From Prevotella sp. (GTDB taxonomy: Bacteria; Bacteroidota; Bacteroidia; Bacteroidales; Bacteroidaceae): DNA of 34,522 nt. Made by a program: the position numbers and the translations under genes. The first letter of the stretch is position 1, and each line of letters opens with the position of its first letter. The notes beneath the pieces were generated by a model, which had not been told where the DNA came from, ran no database searches, and saw only the letters and a list, made by a program, of their open reading frames with translations. This document shows positions 25,701 through 34,341 of the stretch, piece by piece. The DNA lies in assembly GCA_024697405.1 (NCBI GenBank), contig JAILFU010000223.1, positions 1 through 34,522 on the forward strand, read 5' to 3'.

Positions 25701-28700
25701 CCTCCCTGTATTCCAATTCGAAAGTGTTGGCACTGCTACCTATCCAACTGACATCAGCACTCGTGGCAGTGATGTTGGAAACGACCACTTGTTGGTACAC
25801 TGGCGAGGCAGTAGTCGATTCGAACCTAAAGTCGTCCAGACAAAGATCTCCCGCACCACTACTCCACTTGATCGCAACATATTTGGTGCCCGCAGGCAAG
25901 TAATTGACATACTCTTGCCAATTATTCTCGTATGTAGTAAAGCTTTTAGGAAACCAAGTGAAATTAGCGGGGTCTTTTGTCGAGGTGGAATAGCCCACTA
26001 CAAATCCAACATGACTGGGTGAAACAGCTTGAGTGTAATAGAATGAGATTTTTACGGGTCCTGTGAAGCTTAACTGGGGCGATAACGCCCAAATGCCTTC
26101 TCTTTGACCGCCAACGCTTGCTCCGAATAATTGAAGACAGCAGTTTCCATTGAGTGAATATTTATTGGAAGTCGAATAAAGCATTGCATTGAAGTCTCCA
26201 TCTGTGACGCGCCATCCGGCCATCCCGTTTTCGAAGCTTTCCTGATAAGGCAGGGTGCTCACGGCATGAGCCTCCGTCTGGAAGTAGATGGTTGCATAAT
26301 AGCTGCTATTATCGCCTGAGAAAATGGTTCTCACGCGGAACACATAGTCAGTGTTTTCAGTCAGATTTACGAGGGTGACGGAAGTGGCAGTTGCCGTAGC
26401 CCACGCAGACCAAGAATTCTCAGTCGTCTTTTTGTACTGATAGGCGTAGCTCTTGGCACCAATGACAGGCGACCATTTGATGGTGGCACCATGCTCGGTC
26501 ATGTTGCTGAAGGCGAGGTCGGTTGGCTTTAATTGCGAAGCATTCTCATAGAGACTGAAGTCGTCAAAATAGACTATGCCATGAATATTAGAATAGCTGT
26601 CATGATCGAAATTGATAGCAACATACTTGGTTCCTTCGGGGAACTCATTTTCATACAATGTCCACCTTTTCCTGGAGGGAGCGAGCTTCTCACCCCAAAT
26701 GAAGGCGTCAGGTTCGCTGGTCGTGGTGGAATAACCAACGAGGAAACTATAAGTCAGCGTCGTTCTCGGACAACCATAGCGAAAAGTCACCGTCACAGGC
26801 TTGGTACCGGACAACCGAGGAGAAATCAAGTATTGCGCGCCGAAGCCTTCCCCGATTGTATGGATTCTGAATCCATACAAGCCGACACATGCGGCTTCAC
26901 GACATATTCCCGACATCTCTGGATTGAGATGCACAGCAGTCCAGCTATCCATACCATTTTCGAAATCCCAGTCGTAAGGATATTCAATGGCCGTGTAGAA
27001 TTGAATTTGCTTATAGGCACTTTCAGCGTTTTCTCCGTACAAGGTTTTTATATGGAAATCGTAGGCCGTGTTCGCCTGGAGTCCGCTGATGGTGGTGGAA
27101 GTTGCATTAGCCGGGAGAGTGACTTCTGATGACCATTCCTCATCACCGGATTTCTTGTATTGACACACATAGCCCGTGACGGGATAGTCGACTATGGGAG
27201 CCTCCCATGACGGCGAGGCTATATGTTCAGTGACATTGTATGCAAAAAGATTGATGGGGGAAGGAGTGTTACAAGCCGAAAATTTAAAGTCATCCACGTA
27301 CAAATAACCATCAGAGAACAGTCGTTTGATGGCGATAAACTTTGTGCCCTTCGGAAAGTCGCCCTCGTATCGTGACCAAAAATCGCCGGTGGAGGTAATC
27401 ACGTTGTCCCAGGCAAACGCTTCTATATCATTCGTGGTGGAATAGCCTACTTGGAACATCGCTTTTGCATTAGTACAATAATAGAAGGAGAGCGATATGT
27501 TCGAATGACCGCTAAACTCTGGAGAGATGAGGTATTGATTGCTACGCTCAGGAGCAAATTGAAAAAGACAATCCCCACTACGTGGAGCGTATTCATTCAT
27601 AGACGCAATTCGCGTCTCACCGGATATATCGGCCGTTGTCCACCCAGCAGCACCAAGGTCGTTGTCCTCGAAGCCATATTCGTAAGGAAAGCTTTGGCCA
27701 TTGAAATGGGCTGCAAAATAGGTCTTTCCGTCAATGGCCGTCACTTGCTCGTCCCACACACCATCTTCGCGGGTCTCGCTTACCGGGACGCCCCCTGCTC
27801 CGCTGACGACATTGTTGTCCAGCCCTTCCGACGGAGCGATGGTGTTCAGGTAGTAAACGCCACCGGCAACAGGTGCCTTGGCTGTCGCGGAGGCATACTT
27901 GCAGGCAATAGGATGGTACTTGCCTCCACCTGACGTGAACGAGCCATTGAACAGACAGTTATAGAGGGTCAGCGTCAGGTTGTCGCACCAGCCTAAAAAA
28001 CCGCCCGCACATTTCGAGAAGCCGCTGATAGTACCGTCATAGATGCAGTTCCCTACGGTAAGACGGCCGCTGCCACCGTGACCCACAATACCGCCCGCGT
28101 AGGGCGAACCGCTGATGTTGGTGTGGACAACGCAATCCCTGATGGTATTCGCTTCGGAGCAGCCGCCCACAAGTCCGGCGGCATGATTGCCGCTACTGCT
28201 GACGGTACCCTCGACGGTGAGGTTCCTGATTGTAGCATGGTCGATCTGGCGGAACGGAGCAGCGTACGGCTCCGTGCTGTTGATGCTCACGTTGAGCGTC
28301 TTTCCTTTGCCATAGAAGCAGCCAGCGAAGGGACTATTGCTCGTGCCCCACATCTTGGTGATGGGGGTTGAGTTGTCGAAATCAATACCGTTTACATCCT
28401 CATCGGCCAACTGAAAGTACCTGTCCTTGTAGAATGAAGCCACATCCGCATCGGAAAGGACATCGGCTATCGCATTCCAGTCAGCAGCATCAAAAACGTA
28501 GTAGGGAATTTCCTCCGTACCATAACCTGTGTTATTAACTACGGTTACGACGTAGGTGTCGTTCAACTGAAATTCATAGTCTTTACAATAAGGATTATCC
28601 TCGTTATATTCAAAGGTTCGTGCATAGATCTTCACATAGAAGGTCTTCACAGTGTTGGGGCCATCGCCAAAATATGAACTCTCAATAGGTATCCTTGCTA

Positions 28701-29049
28701 TGAATCCATGATTGCCGGTGAGGCCATATATAGAGTTCAGACCCTCCAAGTAGATGTGTTCCACACTTTCCTCATACCAATCACTTTCTATCACATCATA
28801 ATCATCATCCGATTCTTTGGGAGCAGTGGCAACGCGGATAGACAAGTTTATTGGTTTGTCCTTTTGCACAGGGTCAAACGCCCAACCGTAGACACAGACT
28901 TCGCCAATGCCACCTTTACAGAACTCGATGTAATACACTGGCTTCGTGCGCTCCCAGGCACCCATCTGCACCGTTGTGGTTATCACTGCGAGCAGCGTCA
29001 TCACTGCCCGTCTGGCAAATTCTCTCGTCATGTTAGTCTTTGTTTTCAT
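22765..29049 (-). CDS. Giant secreted adhesin-like protein with C-terminal dockerin
   Basis: The 2094-aa protein begins with a signal peptide (MTREFARRAVMTLLAV, cleavage near residue 30). GLUG-like repeats follow at about 285-345 (AGLVGGCSEANTIRDC, AGGIVGHGGSGRLTVGNC). Then come four cleaved-adhesin/MAM-like beta modules (about 455-615, 710-870, 965-1085 and 1119-1297; signatures FENGMDSW, YLISPRLSG, VGYSTTT, PEGTKYVAI, YFDDFSL) alternating with fibronectin type III domains. An InlB/Flg_new-type repeat (GWYTDAAMSS...LYAGWG, about 1508-1535), two related WNTLCLPFS blocks and a second GLUG set (about 1750) follow. Residues 2019-2076 form a dockerin-like pair of EF-hand loops (DVNGDGKVTPAD, DLNGDNNITPAD). 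Residues about 1626-1644 are an inserted repeat-like stretch. No T9SS tail is seen. Probably cell-surface or secreted; ligand unknown. Confidence 0.9.
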   Translation of the reverse strand: MKTKTNMTREFARRAVMTLLAVITTTVQMGAWERTKPVYYIEFCKGGIGEVCVYGWAFDPVQKDKPINLSIRVATAPKESDDDYDVIESDWYEESVEHIYLEGLNSIYGLTGNHGFIARIPIESSYFGDGPNTVKTFYVKIYARTFEYNEDNPYCKDYEFQLNDTYVVTVVNNTGYGTEEIPYYVFDAADWNAIADVLSDADVASFYKDRYFQLADEDVNGIDFDNSTPITKMWGTSNSPFAGCFYGKGKTLNVSINSTEPYAAPFRQIDHATIRNLTVEGTVSSSGNHAAGLVGGCSEANTIRDCVVHTNISGSPYAGGIVGHGGSGRLTVGNCIYDGTISGFSKCAGGFLGWCDNLTLTLYNCLFNGSFTSGGGKYHPIACKYASATAKAPVAGGVYYLNTIAPSEGLDNNVVSGAGGVPVSETREDGVWDEQVTAIDGKTYFAAHFNGQSFPYEYGFEDNDLGAAGWTTADISGETRIASMNEYAPRSGDCLFQFAPERSNQYLISPEFSGHSNISLSFYYCTNAKAMFQVGYSTTNDIEAFAWDNVITSTGDFWSRYEGDFPKGTKFIAIKRLFSDGYLYVDDFKFSACNTPSPINLFAYNVTEHIASPSWEAPIVDYPVTGYVCQYKKSGDEEWSSEVTLPANATSTTISGLQANTAYDFHIKTLYGENAESAYKQIQFYTAIEYPYDWDFENGMDSWTAVHLNPEMSGICREAACVGLYGFRIHTIGEGFGAQYLISPRLSGTKPVTVTFRYGCPRTTLTYSFLVGYSTTTSEPDAFIWGEKLAPSRKRWTLYENEFPEGTKYVAINFDHDSYSNIHGIVYFDDFSLYENASQLKPTDLAFSNMTEHGATIKWSPVIGAKSYAYQYKKTTENSWSAWATATATSVTLVNLTENTDYVFRVRTIFSGDNSSYYATIYFQTEAHAVSTLPYQESFENGMAGWRVTDGDFNAMLYSTSNKYSLNGNCCLQLFGASVGGQREGIWALSPQLSFTGPVKISFYYTQAVSPSHVGFVVGYSTSTKDPANFTWFPKSFTTYENNWQEYVNYLPAGTKYVAIKWSSGAGDLCLDDFRFESTTASPVYQQVVVSNITATSADVSWIGSSANTFELEYREATQLHQDFESCNEGFLNGQQGWSAYDRNGNFFHSAGTGAWQCQRANGSNIAISINYRTVTYNNSTYTETLDIDDWLYTPRMTISGGTLYFQAFFFPLSNDFDGEYDKAEVLFFKSAVSSLLDPDSQRVLATIEPSSIHTTDQGYYEISLSDLIGEEGYIAFRHRSKHDSWLIVDNVNIYRTSDNWTSQTSSERNITLTGLSPQTTYEYRMRMWNGSHSEWSDLATFTTDNYIPLAGKADVVAINDGQKHDVILQGYTLHRDGSWNTLCLPFSASLEGSPLEGAIVKRMNSSDFTDGILTLNFMEATTIDAGKPYIVKWADGGASIDNPLFKGVTISNIAPTPVTFQEGCFTGTYGPIADTSDLLLDCHNTGNGAFHAVFGSDRSSIGDDFAGWYTDAAMSSPATAIPFDADGRVTLYAGWGMNLADASDNSATIEAVVASGNTDHKVVVLKDRTLSRDGEWNTLCLPFSMDATQIASSSLADATLRVLDAATSNFSGGTLTLNFKEVAPLEEGGDGGQSSPSEERGGLIEAGQPFLVKWTNGAKLIINTDAEWTVFAQRVETGETFAGKNVLLGADIHVSDMVGTADHPFCGTFDGNGHTLDVSINDSGAEYAAPFRYIRGATIRNVKVTGSVKGRNYCAGIVGAALGGTNSIHDCWMAASVSGPSSIGGILGHGTTSATTISNCMLTGNLSSSYIGVFCGGGSAGGTLTLVTCWATGIYSNNQQIYFEDDHEYIGDINLVMTDGGTINISNCMHHDERITQGTWRGLEIILIIGGGSVNDSRYVDFLGSQWTLNDNGGLMLKPSADIDPTDIENPVFPGGTIDNSAAAQARQTVSFTGGKFIGGYSPVTLTTSDLLFSDNSTVFYPVGETTLNACRAYIQLDDATVTSVVLNFNDGTTVLPGDVNGDGKVTPADAIMILYHYFGVVQNGFNAAAADLNGDNNITPADAIEALYKYFGAGSNGARAIRTTVTCTKDPE
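24118..24171 (-). repeat. GC-rich repeat-like insert inside the giant gene (18 codons)
   Basis: Two related blocks of the protein read NFMEATTIDAGKPY and NFKEVAPL-insert-IEAGQPF; the second holds about 18 extra residues (EEGGDGGQSSPSEERGGL). The DNA is a GGAAGAAGGAGGGGATGGGG stretch followed by CCCCCTCGGAGGAGCGAGG, similar in style to the intergenic GC-rich repeats and containing a CCTCG/CGAGG hairpin. It keeps the frame. Confidence 0.6.
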
Positions 29050-29096
29050 AATAATAATATAATTTGTATTCCTGACTAATCATTCCTAATCACAAA

Positions 29097-32000
29097 CTAC
29101 TCAGGGTCAGAGCTATTCCCGGTGGCGGTGCGGGTGGTGCGGGAATTGCTGCTGCCGTCACCGAAGTACCGGTAGAGCGTCTCAATAGCATCGGCAGGCG
29201 TGATGTGACTATCACCGTTCAGGTCGGCGACGCGCCAGAGGAAGCCGTTCTGCTTCACGCCGAAGTAGCGGTAGAGAATCATGATGGCATCGGCCGGCGT
29301 CACGTTGTCGTCGCCGTTCACGTCGCCCATAGGCACGTAACTGGAGTAGAGTATCACTCCTATATCGTTAGCCGAGAAAACGTAAAGCGAGTCTACCTGA
29401 ACCTCTTCATAAAAATACGCTTCAGAAAAAAGACTGGCAATGTCGTTAGCGAGCTCCCCGTGGGAATTATTAAGACCTGCGAAAGCGCGGCCGTATTGTT
29501 CCGTCAGCTGTCTGAGACCGTTAAACTTGAAGTAGCCACGGCAGGCACCGATGGTGGTGCCCTCATCCACGAAGACAGCGTCGTAGTCGTCGGTGGTGAA
29601 GGTCACTGGGCTGAATGTGCCTACGAACGACACGGTGCCTGGTTCCTCTTTTCCTCCCACATTGTCATTTTCGAATACATCGCATCCGTCACTACCGGTG
29701 ATGACGGTGTTGGGCTGAAGGCTATTGATAACGACGTTCCGAAAGAAGGGATTGACAATCTCCAGATCATTCGGATTCTCATCCTTCTCCGTCGGACTCC
29801 AACGGACGAGACTGGGGATTCCTGCTTTCAAATACTTGTCCACTTCCCCTGTATTATTCAGCTGATCCACTTTTTGGAAAGCGAGAACAAATCGTGAATT
29901 ATCAGTGTATATATTACTACTATTGATTTCATAAATCTCTGCCCCTTCCAGCGGCGTGCCGTCAATGCTTTCGATGTCGAAAGGCAGGCACAGCACGTTT
30001 ATCCGGCCGTCCTTATAGAGCGTGCGGCCCTGCATGAGGACGTCGTACTGCTTGTTTTTTTTGGCAGCTGCTTCTATGGCCTCACTGTTGTCCTGGTTAT
30101 CTTTCAGCACGAGCAATGGTCTGGCGGTGTCGAGATCTGGGAAAAACGTTACTTCCTGCTCCCCCTCTGCCGCCTTCAGCAAGACAGCCTCCATGGGAGC
30201 CAGGACATGCGACTCCGTTTCCACAAAACTTTTACCCTCACCATCCATCCTGTAGACGGGGCCGTCGCAAACAATGTATGCTGAGCAGGGGAAGGGATTG
30301 CCCACGAGGTTCCAGCCCTCGTATTCTTTTCCATTTATATTCAGATTCTCTAGAGGGACGGTCACTGGGCTGCTGGTGGGGCGTACCGTGCCGGTGAAGG
30401 TCAAAGTAACATCATTCTGGTTGGCGTAAGCGTAGCCCTTTCCATTTTCAAGAGTGGTGGCGGCAGGCCAGAGGTCTTGGATGGAGAATGTCCCATCTTC
30501 ATGGAATATCCAATCATAAGCGTCAGGATAAAGGTTAAAGCTACACAGCCTATAGCCTTCTCCTTCCGTCATATTCGCCACGTCGCTGGCATTGATGCTC
30601 CCTGTCACGGGGCTGGCAATGGAGTGGTAGCCAGAGTCACCTCCGCCTTTTGTGATGGTTTTCTCCATGCTCACCGTCACGCCGCTGCTGGCCAGCATCA
30701 GCTCGCCGCCGTCTTCAACGGTGATGGTGGCATTGTTCATGACCATCACCTCGCCGGCATCGGCCACATAGCTGGCGGGCACCGTGACGGGAGCGCAGAT
30801 GATGACATTGCTGCCGGCGGCGGGCACTGTGCCGTCCTGCCAGTTCGCGTCTTCGTTCCAGTCTCCTGCCGTTATGAACCGGTTGGGAGTGTCCAAGATG
30901 GGTTCGCTGCTGGCGCCGACGATGACTCCAACTCCAACTCCTTCCTCGATAGAAGGCACCTCAAAGGTATTGCCGGAAATGATGACACCGTTTACGGTGT
31001 AGGGGTAGAAGTAGCCGTCAGGGGCCGGGGTGGCGGGAGTCCCGCCGCTCAGGGTGATGGTCGTGCCCGGCATGTAGTAGTTGTGGGTACCGTCGCTCTT
31101 GAGAGGCGAGGGGGTGGCGGTGATGCCGGAGGCCACAGCCACGGCCGTGAGCGTGGTCGGGGTGGAGGAGAAACTGATGGTGGCATCGCCGACAGGCATG
31201 TTGAAGGTGTTGCCGCTGAGGGCGGTGCCATTCAGGGTGTAGTCGTAGTACTTGTTGATAGTGGTGCCGTCGGGCTGTCCGCCCAGGGTGATGGTTGTGC
31301 CTGCCTTGTAGTAGCTACGCTCATTTATAACAGCTGTGTGGGAGGCATCTACAGCGATGTTCGTATGCCCCACGGTGATGCCAAACACGGGCAAGGCACC
31401 GTCGCTGTCGGTGATGTCAGCTCCGTTGCAGCCTATGCCTATGCCGGTGGAGGAATGCAACGAACTTTCGTCCTTTCCACTGACACAGTTAAAGTAATAG
31501 TTGTTGGCAAGGGTGCCGCCGTTGTTGTATCCAGCAATGCAGCCCATGTAGTCTTTGCCGATGATGCGCGCATCGTTCACGACAAAATTCTTCACCTCGC
31601 CACCTTGGCCTATGTAGCCGAAGAGACCCTGGTAGTCTTTGTCGGGCTGATTGATGTTTATGTAGCTGACGGCATGGCTGCCACCGTCGAAGTGGCCACT
31701 GAAGGGGTAGCTGGAAGTGCCGATGGCGGTATAGCTGTTCTCCTGGCCGACATAATCGATGTCGCTCATCAGGCGGTAGTACTTGCTGCCGAAGACAGCC
31801 CAGGTCGAGCTGTTGTTCACGCGCTGTGCCACCAGGTCGAGCTGCTCTGCATTGTAGATCATGTAGGCGTTGTCGGCATCGCTGCCAGTGGCTTCGTCAG
31901 CCCAGTCTATCGGGAAGCGGTTGGTGGTGCTGACGGTGGCGTCGCCCTGCAGCGTCAGGGTGTAGGTTCCGTTTGCAGCATTGTAGCTGACGGTGCCTGC

Positions 32001-34112
32001 CGTTGTCACATATCCCTTTCGGTAGCCGGGGGCAGGGTTGGCGAGCGCGTCGAGTCCACCAGAAAGGGTGAATACCGTGCCTGGGTAGTAATAGCTGACG
32101 GTGGTGCTGCCGCTGGTAACGGTAAAGGTCGTGGATGTGGTGGTGGCGCTGATGCCGTCGCCGAGGGTGAGGGAACAGAGGGGCATGGCGCCGTTGGTGT
32201 CGCTGCCGTTGCATCCCTCGACGTTGCAGTTGCGGTAGTAGTTGTTGGTGAGCGTGGCGTAACTGTTACGTCCCACAATGGCACCATGTCTGCTGTCAAC
32301 ACATTCGGCCACGATGACCCCTATGGCCACGTTGCCGGTCAACTTTCCGTAGTAGTTGAACCCGGCAATGCCGCCGAAGTCAGAGCATGTGATTCCCTCT
32401 GCCGTGGTCAGCTGGGCAGCGCTGGTGCAACCGCTGACGGTGCCTACTATGTTCGACTTATCCTTGGTGCTGTTTTCACCCACGATGCCACCGTGCATTG
32501 AGCAACTGTTATTCGTGCTATTCATGGCATGTATGTCCACGGTGGCTGTGACATGGCAGTTGCTGATGGTGCCGCTCCAATTGTGACCCACGATGCCGCC
32601 GCTCTCTGAGCCGCCTACGATGCGGGTATTGGTAAGCGTAAGGTTGCTGACTTCACCCCCCTCTCCTATGACGGAGAAGAGGCCCTGTGTGATAGTGTTT
32701 CCCTTATAGATGCGGATGCCACTGATGGTGTGGCTGCCGCCATTGAAATGCCCATAGAAATTGCCGATGGCCGTGAAGTTGTTTTCGTCGTTCGTGAGGT
32801 CGTCCCATGCGCTGGTGGGCTGGAAGTCGAGGTCGTTCTCCAGCCGGAAGTAGGTGCCGTCGTACTTGTTGCCCCCATTGGCATCGGTTGCCAGCTGTCG
32901 CAGGTCGTCGGTGGTTTTGATGAGATAGGGGCTGGCTGCCGTGCCGCTGCCCTGCCAGGGCATGATTCTGAAATTCACGGCCTGCGTGGTGAACGCGTCG
33001 CAGTTGTTGTCGGCAGCGATAGTGGCCTTCACCCAATAGCTGCCCGGAGCCGTGGGCACGGTGGCGGAGTAGGAGCCTGACGCTGACGTGGCATAGAGGA
33101 ATGTGGCGGTGCCCGTGCTCAGGTTGGTGCCGATGAGGGTGGGCGACGGTGTGGCGCCCTTGTCGATGATGGAGGCAATGGTCACGGCAAGCCCGTTGTT
33201 GGGCGACTTGCCGATGCTGACAGCCTGCGAGTGGGTGGCCGACGCGTCGCCGTACTGGTTTTCGCTGGCATAGTAGCTCACGGTGTGCCGGCCGGCATCC
33301 TTCGCCGTGATGCTCGATACATTGGTGGTAAACGTGCCCGACGTGCCCACGAGGTAGCACATCTCCCCGCTCTCTATGGTGGCAGCGGTCATGATGAGCT
33401 GCTGCGCCTGCCCGTTGTACACCAGTCCGCTCTTCATCACGGGGTCGGTCTTCGGGCGGTTGGTCTTCGTGGCGGTGGTGAGGTGCATGTAGATGTATGC
33501 CGAGCTGATGCCGCAGCCCTTGTTCAGGTCGGCAGCTGTTGTGCCGTTGCCATTCCAGGGGATGGCATTGGCGCTGCTGGCGTCGAAGGTGATGGCGGCG
33601 ACCACACGCTTGTCGGTGAAGTTAGCCTTGGTGTAGTACAGGTGGATGTCTGACCCACCCGCATAGCTGTTCAGGTCACCCTTAATGGACTCGAAATGGT
33701 CATCGCCGGTGTACGGACAGAGGGTATATTCTTTGTTGTTGAAAGTGACGGTTTCGGGCAGGCTGCTGGCTCCTGAATGGTCGCTGATATAGAAGTCGGT
33801 GATGTAGCCGCCGTCGATGTTATTGCCGCTAGTCGTCTTGTAGAGCAGGTAGATGTAGTCGGAACCCGACTTGCAGTTCAGGTTCAGGTTGTAGTCGATG
33901 ACCTTCCAGCCCAGTTTCCCATACGTGTTCTTCAGGGAGTTGGTCGTTGCCTCTGTGCCTCCTATGAGCTTCACGTCGCTGATATACGCCGGCCACTCGT
34001 CGGCCCGGGCGATGTCCACGGCGGCTGTGAGCAGCATCACGATGGCTGTCAGTGAGGCGCGGACGGCCGTCAGCGTGTGGCATGCGGTGCTAAAGATGTT
34101 CTTCTGTTTCAT
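29097..34112 (-). CDS. Giant secreted GLUG-repeat protein with C-terminal dockerin
   Basis: Start placed at MKQKNIFSTACHTLTAVRAS (34112), which begins a signal peptide cut after ARA-DEW near residue 37; the 28 codons upstream are not signal-like and overlap the leader. The 1671-aa product has an N-terminal beta region, an MBG-like Ig block (GLVYNGQAQQL, about 229), another Ig-like block (about 305-390), and two GLUG sets (about 430-660 with SGGIVGHNWSGTISNC; about 780-870 with YMGCIAGYNNGGTL). Short YYxPGTxxTLSGG repeats, a right-handed-helix-like stretch near 1100 and a VLCLPFDIES block as in its neighbour come next. The last 76 residues hold two dockerin loops (DVNGDDNVTPAD, DLNGDSHITPAD) and end DPE like the neighbour. 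The pair is co-oriented, 47 bp apart, so probably one operon. Confidence 0.88.
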   Translation of the reverse strand: MKQKNIFSTACHTLTAVRASLTAIVMLLTAAVDIARADEWPAYISDVKLIGGTEATTNSLKNTYGKLGWKVIDYNLNLNCKSGSDYIYLLYKTTSGNNIDGGYITDFYISDHSGASSLPETVTFNNKEYTLCPYTGDDHFESIKGDLNSYAGGSDIHLYYTKANFTDKRVVAAITFDASSANAIPWNGNGTTAADLNKGCGISSAYIYMHLTTATKTNRPKTDPVMKSGLVYNGQAQQLIMTAATIESGEMCYLVGTSGTFTTNVSSITAKDAGRHTVSYYASENQYGDASATHSQAVSIGKSPNNGLAVTIASIIDKGATPSPTLIGTNLSTGTATFLYATSASGSYSATVPTAPGSYWVKATIAADNNCDAFTTQAVNFRIMPWQGSGTAASPYLIKTTDDLRQLATDANGGNKYDGTYFRLENDLDFQPTSAWDDLTNDENNFTAIGNFYGHFNGGSHTISGIRIYKGNTITQGLFSVIGEGGEVSNLTLTNTRIVGGSESGGIVGHNWSGTISNCHVTATVDIHAMNSTNNSCSMHGGIVGENSTKDKSNIVGTVSGCTSAAQLTTAEGITCSDFGGIAGFNYYGKLTGNVAIGVIVAECVDSRHGAIVGRNSYATLTNNYYRNCNVEGCNGSDTNGAMPLCSLTLGDGISATTTSTTFTVTSGSTTVSYYYPGTVFTLSGGLDALANPAPGYRKGYVTTAGTVSYNAANGTYTLTLQGDATVSTTNRFPIDWADEATGSDADNAYMIYNAEQLDLVAQRVNNSSTWAVFGSKYYRLMSDIDYVGQENSYTAIGTSSYPFSGHFDGGSHAVSYININQPDKDYQGLFGYIGQGGEVKNFVVNDARIIGKDYMGCIAGYNNGGTLANNYYFNCVSGKDESSLHSSTGIGIGCNGADITDSDGALPVFGITVGHTNIAVDASHTAVINERSYYKAGTTITLGGQPDGTTINKYYDYTLNGTALSGNTFNMPVGDATISFSSTPTTLTAVAVASGITATPSPLKSDGTHNYYMPGTTITLSGGTPATPAPDGYFYPYTVNGVIISGNTFEVPSIEEGVGVGVIVGASSEPILDTPNRFITAGDWNEDANWQDGTVPAAGSNVIICAPVTVPASYVADAGEVMVMNNATITVEDGGELMLASSGVTVSMEKTITKGGGDSGYHSIASPVTGSINASDVANMTEGEGYRLCSFNLYPDAYDWIFHEDGTFSIQDLWPAATTLENGKGYAYANQNDVTLTFTGTVRPTSSPVTVPLENLNINGKEYEGWNLVGNPFPCSAYIVCDGPVYRMDGEGKSFVETESHVLAPMEAVLLKAAEGEQEVTFFPDLDTARPLLVLKDNQDNSEAIEAAAKKNKQYDVLMQGRTLYKDGRINVLCLPFDIESIDGTPLEGAEIYEINSSNIYTDNSRFVLAFQKVDQLNNTGEVDKYLKAGIPSLVRWSPTEKDENPNDLEIVNPFFRNVVINSLQPNTVITGSDGCDVFENDNVGGKEEPGTVSFVGTFSPVTFTTDDYDAVFVDEGTTIGACRGYFKFNGLRQLTEQYGRAFAGLNNSHGELANDIASLFSEAYFYEEVQVDSLYVFSANDIGVILYSSYVPMGDVNGDDNVTPADAIMILYRYFGVKQNGFLWRVADLNGDSHITPADAIETLYRYFGDGSSNSRTTRTATGNSSDPE

Positions 34113-34193
34113 ATCGCTGATAGTTTTATGGTTTTTCCGTTGTCTGTTTCCGCGAAGGACGCTCCCTACATATTGGCAAGGAGGTTTCGGTTG

Positions 34194-34201
34194 CAAATTT
34201 A
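34194..34201 (-). promoter_or_regulatory. Promoter -7 element (TAAATTTG) of the giant gene pair
   Basis: The minus strand reads TAAATTTG, matching TAnnTTTG, about 82 bp before the ATG at 34112. A TTTG lies upstream (34225-34228) with a 23-bp spacer, slightly longer than the usual 19-21. No promoter is evident in the 47 bp between the two giant genes, so both may be transcribed from here. Confidence 0.5.
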
Positions 34202-34341
34202 AATAAAAAATTCGGATATTCTGTCAAATTAGCAAAAAAAGTTTGGGGGAAGGAGTAAATTTGTTGTTTTCAGCCGTATAGAGGGGAGGTGGGGCGAAGA
34301 ATGATAAATGATTGATGGCAGTTGACCTGAATTTACTTTTC

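Noticed and set aside
30477..32501. 674-codon plus-strand open frame
   Set aside because: Antisense to the second giant gene, which has a signal peptide, GLUG and dockerin motifs; the long open frame follows from its Gly/Thr/Ala-rich codons.
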